DNA from: Thermoplasmatota archaeon
GTDB taxonomy: Archaea; Thermoplasmatota; Thermoplasmata; Thermoplasmatales; GCA-001856825
DNA: 64,000 bases
Direction of reading: 5' to 3'
Assembly: GCA_023379555.1 (NCBI GenBank)
Contig: JAMCQR010000037.1
Coordinates: 27,714-91,713 of the forward strand
The notes under the pieces: generated by a model
Database searches by the model: none
What the model saw: the letters and a program-made list of their open reading frames with translations, nothing else
Told to the model about the DNA's origin: nothing
Position numbers and translations under genes: made by a program
Shown: positions 45,313 to 53,949 of the stretch, in pieces
Layout of the letters: every line of letters begins with the position of its first letter
How positions within the stretch are numbered: position 1 is the stretch's first letter

Positions 45313-45852
45313 TTAGACAAGCCTGTCGCTGAGTGCAATGTGGATGGCTGCCTCCCAGTCATTCCCTCTTTTTATTGTTTTTGAACTACCTTTCTCATTT
45401 ACAAGCGTAAGGTTGTACCCTCGCAGGACACGGATGATCCTGTCCCTGTTCATTCTGTCTCCATTCCCTATTTTTATTCCGAAGGAGGTGAAGGTACACT
45501 GGTCGTGAACTCTCCTAACATAATCCCTCAAGTCCCCGAAGTCGTAGAGGTTCCTCTTGTCTATGACCACGCTGTCTGCCAGGGTTGCTATTCCCGGAGA
45601 TGGTCCAGGATCTATTCCGACTGTGATCCTGCTGGAATTCCGGTTGAATATGAGCTGCTTGATCCTGAACTCGTCCTCGCCGTCCGTCACTATTACGTTA
45701 TCCCCGCTGGTCACCTCGTCGGAGAATATTATGTCGTATCCTTTCAGATTGTCCCCAGCAGTGAGGGAGTAAAAAGATAAATCCATCTTTTTCAGGAGGG
45801 TCAGCATCCTGTAATAAAACCTGAAATTACTTGTCAATACTCCTAATTTCAA
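45313..45852 (-). CDS. uncharacterised protein with RuvC/RNase H-like motif
   Basis: 179-aa protein I cannot name. The middle contains ITVGIDPGPSPGIATLADSVVID, which resembles the first strand of RNase H/RuvC-fold enzymes, where the Asp of GIDPG is catalytic. The C-terminal NDWEAAIHIAL has a Glu in a position compatible with a later catalytic acid. The N-terminal 80 residues look like a Rossmann-type alpha/beta segment (KLGVLTSNFRFYYRML). TTG start, with a TATA-like run 25 bp ahead. Its stop directly abuts the stop of the aglB-coupled gene. Nucleic-acid processing is a guess from one motif. Confidence 0.7.
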   Translation of the reverse strand: MKLGVLTSNFRFYYRMLTLLKKMDLSFYSLTAGDNLKGYDIIFSDEVTSGDNVIVTDGEDEFRIKQLIFNRNSSRITVGIDPGPSPGIATLADSVVIDKRNLYDFGDLRDYVRRVHDQCTFTSFGIKIGNGDRMNRDRIIRVLRGYNLTLVNEKGSSKTIKRGNDWEAAIHIALSDRLV

Positions 45853-45981
45853 CGCCTCATTATCAGAATCTAATAAAAAAATTTTTGTATCACCACGCAG
45901 AGACGGTGAACAACAGCACCCCGACTTGTCATGTCATGCGAGCATGGTTCCGGATGGATAGGGATATTGCGTGATTCCTGA

Positions 45982-46227
45982 TCAGACGAGGTAGTCCGCC
46001 TTCTTCTTGTTATCCAATTTCTCCAGTTCACTTTCAGTCTCTATGAACAGTACGTCCATCATGTTGATCAGTAGATTCTTGTTTCCGCTCCTGATGTATA
46101 TGAGGGGCTGAATTGAATCAGAAAGACCCATGAATTCCCCCTCTATCACTTTAGTCTCGTTTCCGGCACCTATTGTCATCCTGATTTTGCTACCCTCTTT
46201 AAGGCTGAATGTGGTGAATTCTTTCAT
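45982..46227 (-). CDS. small conserved-looking protein, SH3-barrel-like
   Basis: 81-aa protein without a recognised family. The pattern KIRMTIGAG, KVIEGEFMGLSDSIQPLIYIRSGNKNLLINMMDVLFIE alternates short strands in the way Sm/Lsm-like or SH3-type barrels do, and the C-terminus is a charged helix (ELEKLDNKKKADYLV). A T-rich TATA-like sequence lies 26 bp before the ATG, so expression as a single leaderless gene is plausible. The fold is only suggested. Confidence 0.6.
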   Translation of the reverse strand: MKEFTTFSLKEGSKIRMTIGAGNETKVIEGEFMGLSDSIQPLIYIRSGNKNLLINMMDVLFIETESELEKLDNKKKADYLV

Positions 46228-46330
46228 GCATCCACTAATATTCAGTCAAATAAAAAATTTTGTAGCATTCGGATGAAGTACGGATGGAATATTTGAAAAA
46301 TAACAAAAATCCGTGAAACAGAGATTCAAT

Positions 46331-46801
46331 TCACTTTACTACAAGCACTGCAACAGTGGAATTGGCTGCAACCCTCTGGCTGACCGATCCGAGGAAGACC
46401 CCCCTTATGAATCCCCTTCTCCTGTTACCTATTATGATGAGGTCAGGATTCTTGTCGTTTGCAAGGGCAAGTATTTCCTTTGCTGGATCTCCCTGCCTCA
46501 GGAAGATACTGGGGTTCATGACGCCGTTTGAAATGGCATAATCTCTCGCCTGGCCCAGTATGGATTCACCTTTCTCCTTCAGGGTGTTTAGCCTCTCAAG
46601 AAGAGTCATGTCGCCCGCAGGGTTCTCTCCTGTCACGTACTGGACTGGATATGGAACAACAAGAATTATGTCAAACTCTATATCCTTGACAACCTTTGCA
46701 AGACTGATTGCCATGTCCAGAGCTCTCATAGAAGGCTTCGATCCATCAATTGCCACTAAAATTTTTGAAATTGGAAGAATCCCTCTGGATTTCTTTTCCA
46801 T
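46331..46801 (-). CDS. universal stress protein UspA family
   Basis: 156-aa UspA-fold protein. ILVAIDGSKPSMRALDMAISLAK opens the nucleotide-binding alpha/beta fold. The ATP-binding signature at the C-terminal end, IIIGNRRRGFIRGVFLGSVSQRVA (in two parts), follows the G-x2-G-x9-G-S pattern in slightly varied form, so nucleotide binding is likely. A TATA-like box lies about 26 bp before the ATG. It stands alone, and its trigger is not evident. Confidence 0.9.
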   Translation of the reverse strand: MEKKSRGILPISKILVAIDGSKPSMRALDMAISLAKVVKDIEFDIILVVPYPVQYVTGENPAGDMTLLERLNTLKEKGESILGQARDYAISNGVMNPSIFLRQGDPAKEILALANDKNPDLIIIGNRRRGFIRGVFLGSVSQRVAANSTVAVLVVK

Positions 46802-47216
46802 AGGTCTCGATTCTTTTCATACTATTAAAATATTTCATGAATCCACGAAGATAGCGTATTCGATAAAACAAAAGGGTTTTGCAAACGCCCCTTCCCCGTT
46901 AAAGTGAGGTGGCAATCAGAAAGATGTCCCTGGACTGAAAATTCATTTCAACAAAGGGACCTCGGAGACATTCTATGGGTCAGGTTCTCCCTGAGGAGCT
47001 TGTCCCCTTTATTTTACAAAGAGTCAATCCACGTGGGTGCAAAATAAGTTTCAGTTTTCACCAATGAATGATTACCGCATCCTAGCTGAACAGGCAATTT
47101 GAAAAATTTCATGTCATAACAGCTGACAACGAGATCAGCGGAAATGATGGTCGTCCTTTTCGGTTCCCTGAAATCTTTTAATAAGGATGAAAGTTCAGGA
47201 ACCCTTTAATATACGT
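46802..47216. other. Intergenic region without a supported gene
   Basis: About 415 bp between UspA and the repeat-bearing surface protein. Both edges hold promoter-like AT runs for the flanking genes. I found no frame with a domain, no tRNA-like fold and no clear repeat. Confidence 0.5.
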
Positions 47217-49004
47217 ATGAAAATAAACACACCGATGAAAAGGTACCTTTTGCTGATACTCGCTATTGTGGTCATGGCACTGATGTTATCATCTGGAGGG
47301 GCGATTGTCGGTCATGCGAATACCCGAAATTCCCTGACACCCAATTTCCAGAATCCTGGTGGTTCATCCCCCTCAGTGACAGCATCTGCAGAATCTCAGG
47401 CAAATTCGCTGACGCTGAGCCCTGGCGGCGCTGTCTATCTGTATGCGTCGGTGACGGGAGGAGGAGAACCTATCTCCAGTGAATCTTATCCCACGGACCT
47501 ATCAGTATCCAACTCAAATCCCTACATAATAGGTCCGGTGATTGAGATCGGTCATTCTTCTAACAATACCGGAAATTTTTCGACTGCTGGCTCCTATTAT
47601 GCCATGGGTGGCGCGAGGGTAACCAGTTTGATATATGAGAACTATACTTTCTTCAATGACACCTCAGGGTCAAACTCAACGACTGGTACCTTCAACGTTC
47701 AGTACAATGGGTCCCTTGCAGTTCTGGTGTCAGCTGCTTCTAACAATTATAACGGATCTGTGACATCAAATGCTCCATTTACATACGACGCCCGAACCAA
47801 TGGAAGTAACGGGAATACTTACACGGGGATCATCATAGCGTCTGCCACTGTCAACCGGGGGCAGTACAGTTTCACTGTAAATTATGCTGCAGGGAGTGGG
47901 GACACGTACGCTTCGTCGGTTGGAGCAGTCATCTATATTTTCAGGCAGGTATCAACTCCGGAATATAACGTGACATTTTCGGAGTCAGGCCTACCGGGCG
48001 GGAGTACTTGGTACGTGAACCTGAGCAACGGTAACTCTTACCATTCCTCAACCTCGTCAATAATATTTCAGGCATATAACGGCACATACTACTACACCAT
48101 AGGATCAAATACTGTCTACGGTCCTTATCCCTCCTCGGGATCATTCACTGTAAACGGTGGCAATTTGGTAGAAAGTGTGACCTTCAGGTTGATTCACTAT
48201 AACGTGACTTTCACGGAAACAGGGCTTCCAGGTGGAACGATCTGGTCTGTAACCCTAGGAGGAATAAGTGAGAACTCAGATACGGCCACCATAAAGTTCG
48301 TTGAAGTCAACGGTGAGTACAGCTTCTCTGTGGGGAAGCTGAATGGATTCACCCCTGACCCGTCCGCAGGTGTAATAAAGGTGAATGGTCAAAATGTTAC
48401 GCAGAGCATATCATTCACTGCTGAAAAGTACAGCCTATCATTTGTGGAATACGGGCTATCCTCTGGCACATACTGGTCAGTGAGCTTAAACGGGAATACT
48501 CTGTCATCTTATGGCAGCACCATCGCTTTTATGGTGTATGACGGAACGTACAATTACTCCGTTTCCTCAGTGAGCGGATTTACACCGTCTCCCCAGAACG
48601 GGACAGTCACGGTGAATGGGAATAATGTCACGGTATCCATCAATTTTAAGTCTTACAAGATAATCTTCAGGGAGACAGGCCTTCCACCTGGGGCATCATG
48701 GGAAGTCAGCGTTAACGGTGTTTCCGAAACATCATCCAACGGTTCCATAATCTTCAAGGAAGGAAACGGTACCTACACATTCACCGTCACAACCATAACG
48801 GGCTATCACATTTCACCAGTTTCAGGTAAGGTATCAGTATCGGGGAGGGACACCTCAATCCTTGTCACATTTTCCTTCATCAGCCCTGCCGGAATGTCAT
48901 TGTATTATTCACCAGTTATGGAGGTCACATCTTCATTCGTGCTTTTTGTTATTCTAACTCTGGTTGTGATATTATTAAGGAGAGGTGAAAAGGATGGATT
49001 CTGA
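47217..49004 (+). CDS. secreted surface protein with four thermopsin-type repeats
   Basis: 595-aa exported protein. It has a signal/anchor helix (YLLLILAIVVMALMLSSGG), a Ser/Asn/Gly-rich beta region of about 210 residues, four tandem ~76-residue repeats of the type YNVTFSESGLPGGSTWYV (residues about 250-556), then a C-terminal helix (FVLFVILTLVVILLRRG). These repeats, with the ESGLPxGTxWxV core, are common in extracellular proteins of acidophilic archaea, including thermopsin relatives, but no protease domain is seen here. It is rich in sequons, so a likely AglB substrate. ATG 47217 is preferred over earlier in-frame ATG 47187. It overlaps the next gene by 11 nt. Confidence 0.82.
   Translation: MKINTPMKRYLLLILAIVVMALMLSSGGAIVGHANTRNSLTPNFQNPGGSSPSVTASAESQANSLTLSPGGAVYLYASVTGGGEPISSESYPTDLSVSNSNPYIIGPVIEIGHSSNNTGNFSTAGSYYAMGGARVTSLIYENYTFFNDTSGSNSTTGTFNVQYNGSLAVLVSAASNNYNGSVTSNAPFTYDARTNGSNGNTYTGIIIASATVNRGQYSFTVNYAAGSGDTYASSVGAVIYIFRQVSTPEYNVTFSESGLPGGSTWYVNLSNGNSYHSSTSSIIFQAYNGTYYYTIGSNTVYGPYPSSGSFTVNGGNLVESVTFRLIHYNVTFTETGLPGGTIWSVTLGGISENSDTATIKFVEVNGEYSFSVGKLNGFTPDPSAGVIKVNGQNVTQSISFTAEKYSLSFVEYGLSSGTYWSVSLNGNTLSSYGSTIAFMVYDGTYNYSVSSVSGFTPSPQNGTVTVNGNNVTVSINFKSYKIIFRETGLPPGASWEVSVNGVSETSSNGSIIFKEGNGTYTFTVTTITGYHISPVSGKVSVSGRDTSILVTFSFISPAGMSLYYSPVMEVTSSFVLFVILTLVVILLRRGEKDGF
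47964..48884 (+). repeat. four tandem ~75-78 codon repeats
   Basis: Repeat units begin at 47964, 48198, 48429 and 48654, each opening with a Tyr codon and encoding variants of Y-x-[VLI]-x-F-x-E-x-GL-x2-G-x2-W-x-V and ending in an S-[IV]-x-F strand. The units are diverged at the protein level, so this is an old domain duplication rather than a recent DNA repeat. Confidence 0.85.
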
Positions 49005-50349
49005 CAGTGGGATACAACCTTATTCATATGGAGACCAAACAGCAGGGAGAAGGAAAAGCAGGTCTCGGACCGGAATACTGATCATGGCCATCGGGCTGGT
49101 CCTGAGTGCGATTCCGACGGTGGGTGACTACCTCGGCATCCTAGTTCTCATCGGCTTGATCATCACAGTCGCCGGGGCCTCTGAAATTTCCAGGATGCAC
49201 AGAAGGATGAGCATAGTTTCGTTGGTCATCTTCATAGTTGCATTTGGCGTGGAGCTGGTAGGTGTGTTGAGGTACAGTACGCTGATCAGTATAATCTTAT
49301 CAGGAACGTCATTATCATATTCCCCCATAGTGAAATATACAGATACTTTCCTCTTCCTGATGTCGCTGGCCTACGTGATGATAAATGCATCCCTCATTCT
49401 GGCAGTTTATTCCGTCTTTGCAAGGAGGAAAAGAATCATACTCTGGGCATTCTACGTAATTGCCTTTCTCGTTTTTACACTGGGAATTTATTCTTCCATG
49501 AACACTCTAAATGGGCTTTACTACCAGACAGTGACATTATCCAACATAGGAGTCCTTTCATCTGTTGCGAATGACCTCGAGGGTTTCGGCGCGCTATTCT
49601 TCATACTCTGGGCAATTGCATATTTCCTCGCATTCTTTGATCTCAGAAAGACACCTGCGCTTCACGCTCCAGGGCCGGGTCCCGTAACTGCGGGACAGGG
49701 ATTCCCTGACCTCAGGAATGTCCAGCGGGATTTCCAGCAACCGCCACCCCCTCCCGGCCAGGAAACAGGAAATGGATTCCCGAAACAGACAGAACAGTCG
49801 GGAACGTGGCCGCCGCCTCCTGTTCCACCTGCTTCCAACCCGCTAAGCGGAAGCGAAATGATACTTTTCATTCATCCTGGCGCGGCGCTCGCAACTATAG
49901 ATAGGAAGAGGGTCAGCATCCCACCATTTTCAGGATCTGTTGCCATAACTGACAGGAGGTTCATCTTTCTATCGAAGGGGAAGGGTGCCACGCTTGCCAC
50001 TGGACTACTTGGAGGAACTCTCACGTACGGAGTGATTTCGAGGGCCACAACAAGCGTGGATGTCAGCGAGATAAATGAAGCGCTCGGAAATACTGGCTCA
50101 TTATCTGTGGACTTAAGAAGCATAAGGAAAATAAATGCATCTCCGTCGACGGTCCTGCATCCCGGGAGAATAGAAGTCGAAGTTGCAGACGAGGTGAGGC
50201 CCAACGGTACGGACGTCTCAGGGAATCACATATTGTTTGCCTTTATGGCACGTGGGTCCCCGAGAGGAACAATCCTGAAGGAGGAAGAGGCACAGTACCT
50301 GAACAATAAAATCAGTGAAATTATAGGAAATACGAGATATCAGGGATGA
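48994..50349 (+). CDS. membrane protein with proline-rich linker and PH-like C-terminal domain
   Basis: 451-aa protein. The N-terminal half has about six hydrophobic segments (for example YLGILVLIGLIITVAGA and IILWAFYVIAFLVFTLGIYS). A Pro/Gly/Gln-rich linker (PPPPPGQETG, PPPPVPP) spans about residues 225-290. The C-terminal 150 residues contain SEMILFIHPGAALATIDRKR and SVAITDRRFIFLSKGKG, the strand pattern of PH-like domains, presumably cytoplasmic. An earlier in-frame GTG lies at 48985; ATG 48994 has GGTG upstream. It overlaps the surface-protein gene, suggesting the two act at the same membrane site. Function unknown. Confidence 0.78.
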   Translation: MDSDSGIQPYSYGDQTAGRRKSRSRTGILIMAIGLVLSAIPTVGDYLGILVLIGLIITVAGASEISRMHRRMSIVSLVIFIVAFGVELVGVLRYSTLISIILSGTSLSYSPIVKYTDTFLFLMSLAYVMINASLILAVYSVFARRKRIILWAFYVIAFLVFTLGIYSSMNTLNGLYYQTVTLSNIGVLSSVANDLEGFGALFFILWAIAYFLAFFDLRKTPALHAPGPGPVTAGQGFPDLRNVQRDFQQPPPPPGQETGNGFPKQTEQSGTWPPPPVPPASNPLSGSEMILFIHPGAALATIDRKRVSIPPFSGSVAITDRRFIFLSKGKGATLATGLLGGTLTYGVISRATTSVDVSEINEALGNTGSLSVDLRSIRKINASPSTVLHPGRIEVEVADEVRPNGTDVSGNHILFAFMARGSPRGTILKEEEAQYLNNKISEIIGNTRYQG

Positions 50350-50468
50350 CGGCATCCCCCCATAGCCAGTGCGGTAGACCACCCGCTTCATTGGAGGATG
50401 GTCCTCTTCTTGGCGAAATGGACCCCGCCCCTCGCTTGAATTTTCCCCAGAAATCGGCGAGCAGTGGA

Positions 50469-50732
50469 CTATATTGTCTTTTCGCTTGAGTAGAACTTCC
50501 CCAGAGTATTCCTGTTCTTGTTCTCGTCGTATGAATAAATCTTCCCTGTCTCCTCGTCCCTGGTTATCCTGTGGCTGCCATCGCAGTAAGGTTTTGACTG
50601 TGACAGTCCGCAGCCGCACAGGTGCACCTCGAAGTTAAGCACCGTTTCGTTGTCAGTCAGTTTATCCAGTCCCGGTATTTCCTTCAGCTTGACCTTGTAA
50701 GGACCGGTCCTTTCGTGAAGTACTATTCTCAT
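50469..50732 (-). CDS. CDGSH-type iron-sulfur protein
   Basis: 87-aa protein with one CDGSH [2Fe-2S] motif: [16 protein letters not shown] (about residues 39-54), supplying three Cys and one His ligand. The N-terminal part forms a small domain with [16 protein letters not shown]. Proteins of this group act in redox sensing or Fe-S handling; the partner here is unknown. A TTTAAATA box 26 bp before the ATG indicates a leaderless transcript. Confidence 0.92.
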   Translation of the reverse strand: MRIVLHERTGPYKVKLKEIPGLDKLTDNETVLNFEVHLCGCGLSQSKPYCDGSHRITRDEETGKIYSYDENKNRNTLGKFYSSEKTI

Positions 50733-50835
50733 GTGCTTCCATAAAAATCACGCTATTTAAAAGTTAAGTAGTAAACACCAATCTAGCGAGTTAATAAAAG
50801 CAATAATTTTTAATTGAGCTATCATTCTTCGAACA

Positions 50836-51456
50836 TTGAAAAACGCTGTAATTGCACTGGATCGGATAAAGAAGATGGTCAGCCCGCACATGGGCATCTG
50901 GGACGAACCGTGGAAGATACTTATCACGACCATAATGTCCACAAGGACAAAGGACGAGCAGACAGACAGGGCAAGCCTGAGACTTTTCTGCAGATATCCA
51001 ACGCTGGCCGCACTTTCAAGCGCCGACAGTTCAGAAGTGGAATCGCTGATCAGGCCTGTGGGATTCTACAGGGAAAAAGCAAGAAATATTGTGCATACAA
51101 GCAAGATCCTGGTCAATAATTTCAACTCTTCCATCCCCGGTGACCTGGAATCACTGCTCACGCTCCCTGGGGTCGGGAGGAAAGTTGCGAACATAGTACT
51201 TTCATATGGTTTCGGTGTGCCCGCAATTGCGGTCGACACTCACGTCAGGCGCGTTTCCAACCGGCTCGGGCTGGCAAGCACCAGGATTCCTGATAAGATA
51301 GAGAAAATACTTGAGGCAAAGATACCGAGGGAGAGGTGGAACGAAGTGAATTCATACTTCGTGGAATTCGGCAAGGAAATATGCCGCCCGATAAATCCAA
51401 AGTGTCTGGAATGCCTGCTGAATGCAGAATGCAATTACTACAGGAGGAAAAGATGA
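50836..51456 (+). CDS. nth: endonuclease III (DNA glycosylase/AP lyase)
   Basis: 206-aa HhH-GPD base-excision enzyme that removes oxidised pyrimidines and nicks abasic sites. The hairpin LPGVGRKVANIVL contains the catalytic Lys; AVDTHVRRVSNRLGL contains the catalytic Asp. The [4Fe-4S] loop C-x6-C-x2-C-x5-C is complete (CRPINPKCLECLLNAEC). TTG 50836 is used as start because a TATA-like TTTTAATT box lies 26 bp upstream. It overlaps nob1 by 4 nt. Confidence 0.94.
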   Translation: MKNAVIALDRIKKMVSPHMGIWDEPWKILITTIMSTRTKDEQTDRASLRLFCRYPTLAALSSADSSEVESLIRPVGFYREKARNIVHTSKILVNNFNSSIPGDLESLLTLPGVGRKVANIVLSYGFGVPAIAVDTHVRRVSNRLGLASTRIPDKIEKILEAKIPRERWNEVNSYFVEFGKEICRPINPKCLECLLNAECNYYRRKR

Positions 51457-51935
51457 GGATAATAGTTGACTCTTCTGCACTTTTTTACGGTTTCCTTCCT
51501 GACTCCAGGAACGAGTATTACACTTCACATTCCGTACTGGGGGAAATAAGGGGGAAGAAAATGAGGGAAAGCATCGAGCTGAGGCTGGCAATGATGAAGG
51601 TCCAGGAACCATCAGACGAATCACTGGCAAAGGTCAGGGAGATTGCATCAAGAACACGTGACCTGAGCAATATGAGTTCCACGGACGTAGAAATAATAGC
51701 ACTTGCAATGGACGTCGGTGGGAAGGTGATGAGCAATGACCTGGCAATCCAGAACGTATGCAGAATCGGGGGAATAGAATACATAGCGTACAGGGGGAAG
51801 GAGATCAGGAGGGAGATAGAATGGAAATACAGGTGCACAGGGTGCGGAAGAATATATGAAACTGACAGGAAGACATGTCCTCACTGCGGAAACGATCTGA
51901 AAAGAATTCCAAACAGGACAAGAGTCATACGTTGA
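51453..51935 (+). CDS. nob1: Nob1-type PIN endoribonuclease with zinc ribbon
   Basis: 160-aa protein with an N-terminal PIN domain (RIIVDSSALFYGF with Asp 6; SSTDVEIIALAMD; SNDLAIQNVC with further acids) and a C-terminal zinc ribbon CTGCGRIYETDRKTCPHCG. This architecture is Nob1, which cuts the 3' end of 16S rRNA precursor in archaea. The frame is open upstream to 51336, but the ATG at 51453 has GGAGG at a 6-nt spacing and begins the PIN domain. It overlaps nth (ATGA) and, tail to tail, endA by 11 nt. Confidence 0.92.
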   Translation: MRIIVDSSALFYGFLPDSRNEYYTSHSVLGEIRGKKMRESIELRLAMMKVQEPSDESLAKVREIASRTRDLSNMSSTDVEIIALAMDVGGKVMSNDLAIQNVCRIGGIEYIAYRGKEIRREIEWKYRCTGCGRIYETDRKTCPHCGNDLKRIPNRTRVIR

Positions 51936-52650
51936 TCCAGCTGATCGCATAGAAAACGTACCTTTTTCTCCCGTAACCGTGGACGTAAATTTTCCTGACT
52001 GAGTTGGCGACCCTGACCCTTGCGACGAGATCCTTGACTGGAATTTTTTCAGACATGCTGAGAAGATACCTTGCATGTGAGACCGTTCCATCATACACCC
52101 TGTAATCAGATCCATACTTGGACCCGCTCTTGAGATTGAGTGATCTTCCACTGAAATAGTTCTTGACTTCCTCGCCCCTTCCCCTGCCCTCACCATCTGG
52201 AACATTCAGTCCCTTTGGAAAAATGAATTTCTGGTTCCTGTACAGTATGCATTCTCCCTCGCTGTCCACGACCACGACGTACCCCGTTCCCCTAAGTTTC
52301 TTCACGTCCAGGAATCCGTCGTAGGGGAGTATCAGCGCCTTCTCCCTTCCGGCGAAAATGCATCCTCTTTCGACCTTAGGATCGAATCCTTTGTCTCTCA
52401 GGAACTTGAAGGCGTTGAATTTGAGCAAGTCATTCACGTTCAGCTTCCCTTTCAGGTCACCCGGTGTGATTATTCCTTCCCTGTCGTATATGACAGCCCT
52501 CCCCTTCGCTGCCAGATAGAGGGAAGAATAGATGTCCAGTGACAGCCCCTCTCCCATGTTTTTTCCCCTGAATCCCCTGTTTCTCAGGGTAGAGGCATCC
52601 CTGGGATTGTTGAACTCCACTCTTCCTCTCCTTAGTTTTCCCCTGAACAT
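51925..52650 (-). CDS. endA: tRNA-splicing endonuclease
   Basis: 241-aa EndA that cuts bulge-helix-bulge introns such as the one in the tRNA-Met of this window. The catalytic domain at the C-terminus has the triad Tyr (SDYRVY, about 183-186), His (SHARYLL, about 192) and Lys (RVANSVRK, about 220). The N-terminal half looks like a degenerate second unit, as in two-unit homodimeric enzymes. ATG 52650 was chosen over TTG 52659 because GGTGAT sits exactly 8 nt upstream. It overlaps the GTPase gene stop region closely and nob1 by 11 nt. Confidence 0.9.
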   Translation of the reverse strand: MFRGKLRRGRVEFNNPRDASTLRNRGFRGKNMGEGLSLDIYSSLYLAAKGRAVIYDREGIITPGDLKGKLNVNDLLKFNAFKFLRDKGFDPKVERGCIFAGREKALILPYDGFLDVKKLRGTGYVVVVDSEGECILYRNQKFIFPKGLNVPDGEGRGRGEEVKNYFSGRSLNLKSGSKYGSDYRVYDGTVSHARYLLSMSEKIPVKDLVARVRVANSVRKIYVHGYGRKRYVFYAISWINV

Positions 52651-52651
52651 C

Positions 52652-53122
52652 CTAAGCAATCACCAAGCTTGCAGCAGCAGCCATCAGTTCCTTTACGTTC
52701 TCACCGGTCTTGGCGGAGACCGTGATAACTTTCAGGTTCCTCCTCTTGACAACTTTCTCAACGTCTTCGATCCAGAAGGACGCGCTGTAATGCAGATCAG
52801 ATTTGTTTATCGCTATAATCATCTTCTTGTCATCCACCATCTCAAGTATGTCCGGGAGCTGGTTCAGGTCAAGCTCGTTGTTTGAATCGAGTGCTACTAT
52901 GAATCCTGCAGTCTTTTCCTGGGTAGGGAGGGTACTTATCTCCTTCAGGAGCAAAGTAACTGTTTTACCATTGACTTCTATTGGATTTGTTCGATAAAAT
53001 TGATTCGTTCCAGTCTGGCACTCACCATATGAATCAAAGACCATCCTGCAGAGTATGCTTGTTTTCCCAGAGCCTCTGGGACCTACAATGAGCACCTTGA
53101 AAAGGCTGGAAAGCACGGACAT
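52652..53122 (-). CDS. small Ras-like GTPase
   Basis: 156-aa single-domain GTP-binding protein. The P-loop is GPRGSGKTS (14-22), G4 is INKSD, and G5 is VSAKTG. No DxxG (G3) motif is visible where expected (KEISTLPTQEK), so switch II is unusual. Such stand-alone Ras-superfamily GTPases occur sporadically in archaea. The longest frame begins at 53179, but a TTTATAG box lies 26 bp before ATG 53122 and this ATG starts the domain. It ends 2 nt before the endA ATG, so the two form an operon. Confidence 0.82.
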   Translation of the reverse strand: MSVLSSLFKVLIVGPRGSGKTSILCRMVFDSYGECQTGTNQFYRTNPIEVNGKTVTLLLKEISTLPTQEKTAGFIVALDSNNELDLNQLPDILEMVDDKKMIIAINKSDLHYSASFWIEDVEKVVKRRNLKVITVSAKTGENVKELMAAAASLVIA

Positions 53123-53394
53123 TTTAGTTTCAATATTACCACCTATAAAATACTTCTCTATTCTCGCCTGCCAAATCAAAATTTCAGAGTTTTGTAATCT
53201 AAAGGAAAATGCGACTTGTCTCCCTCCTCACGTTACGCGATAACGGTTTCCTTCATATCTGAAAACTTTGACTATGGATGAGAAGAGAACAATCCATTCC
53301 ATTTCGCATAAGAGAACGGGTGGAAAAAGAATGCTAAAAAATTTCAGGAATATCAATCACTAAACTATAAAACTTAGATGTTTATAACCCACCA

Positions 53395-53940
53395 ATGACT
53401 AGCATGGTACCCCGCAAGGTTTTCTTCACTAAAGGCACCGGAACGCACAAAAGTCAGCTTGGGTCATTCGAGAACGCCCTCAGGGATGCTGGAATTGCAA
53501 AATACAATCTGGTAGAGGTAAGCTCAATATTCCCTCCGTACGCAGAGATAGTGGAAAAGGAAGAAGGCATCAGCGAGCTCAAACCAGGGCAGATCCTTTA
53601 CCTGGTACTTGCAAGGAACAGCTCGAACGAGCTGAACAGGCTGATCACTGCATCTGTTGGACTTGCAATTCCCAGGAACAGGACGATGTACGGCTACCTC
53701 AGCGAGCACCACAGCTACGGGGAGACTGCAGAGGAGGCAGGTAAATTTGCGGAGAATCTTGCTGCGGAGATGCTCACGAGCACTATGGGCCTGGAATCGG
53801 AGCTCGAAATAAACAAGGAAACGGGCAAATACAAGCTGAATGATGCGATCCTCCTGACGAGCAATACCACGGCATCGGCAGTTGTGAAGGGTACCAATGA
53901 ATGGGCAACCGTTATCGCGGCCGCGGTTATGATAATCTAG
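53395..53940 (+). CDS. pdaD: pyruvoyl-dependent arginine decarboxylase
   Basis: 181-aa proenzyme that self-cleaves and converts arginine to agmatine, the first step of archaeal polyamine synthesis and the source of agmatine for tRNA-Ile2 modification. The cleavage site is EVSSIFPP (Ser 43-Ser 44; Ser 44 becomes the pyruvoyl group), as in Methanocaldococcus PdaD. YGYLSEHHSYGET and the C-terminal TTASAVVKGTNEWATVIAAAV are family hallmarks. TATAAAAC lies 26 bp before the ATG. leuS follows 9 nt downstream. Confidence 0.95.
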   Translation: MTSMVPRKVFFTKGTGTHKSQLGSFENALRDAGIAKYNLVEVSSIFPPYAEIVEKEEGISELKPGQILYLVLARNSSNELNRLITASVGLAIPRNRTMYGYLSEHHSYGETAEEAGKFAENLAAEMLTSTMGLESELEINKETGKYKLNDAILLTSNTTASAVVKGTNEWATVIAAAVMII

Positions 53941-53949
53941 GGTGTTCAG

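Noticed and set aside
51336..51452. Upstream extension of nob1
   Set aside because: It overlaps the conserved 3' end of nth including the Fe-S cysteines; the ATG at 51453 has a good GGAGG site and starts the PIN domain.
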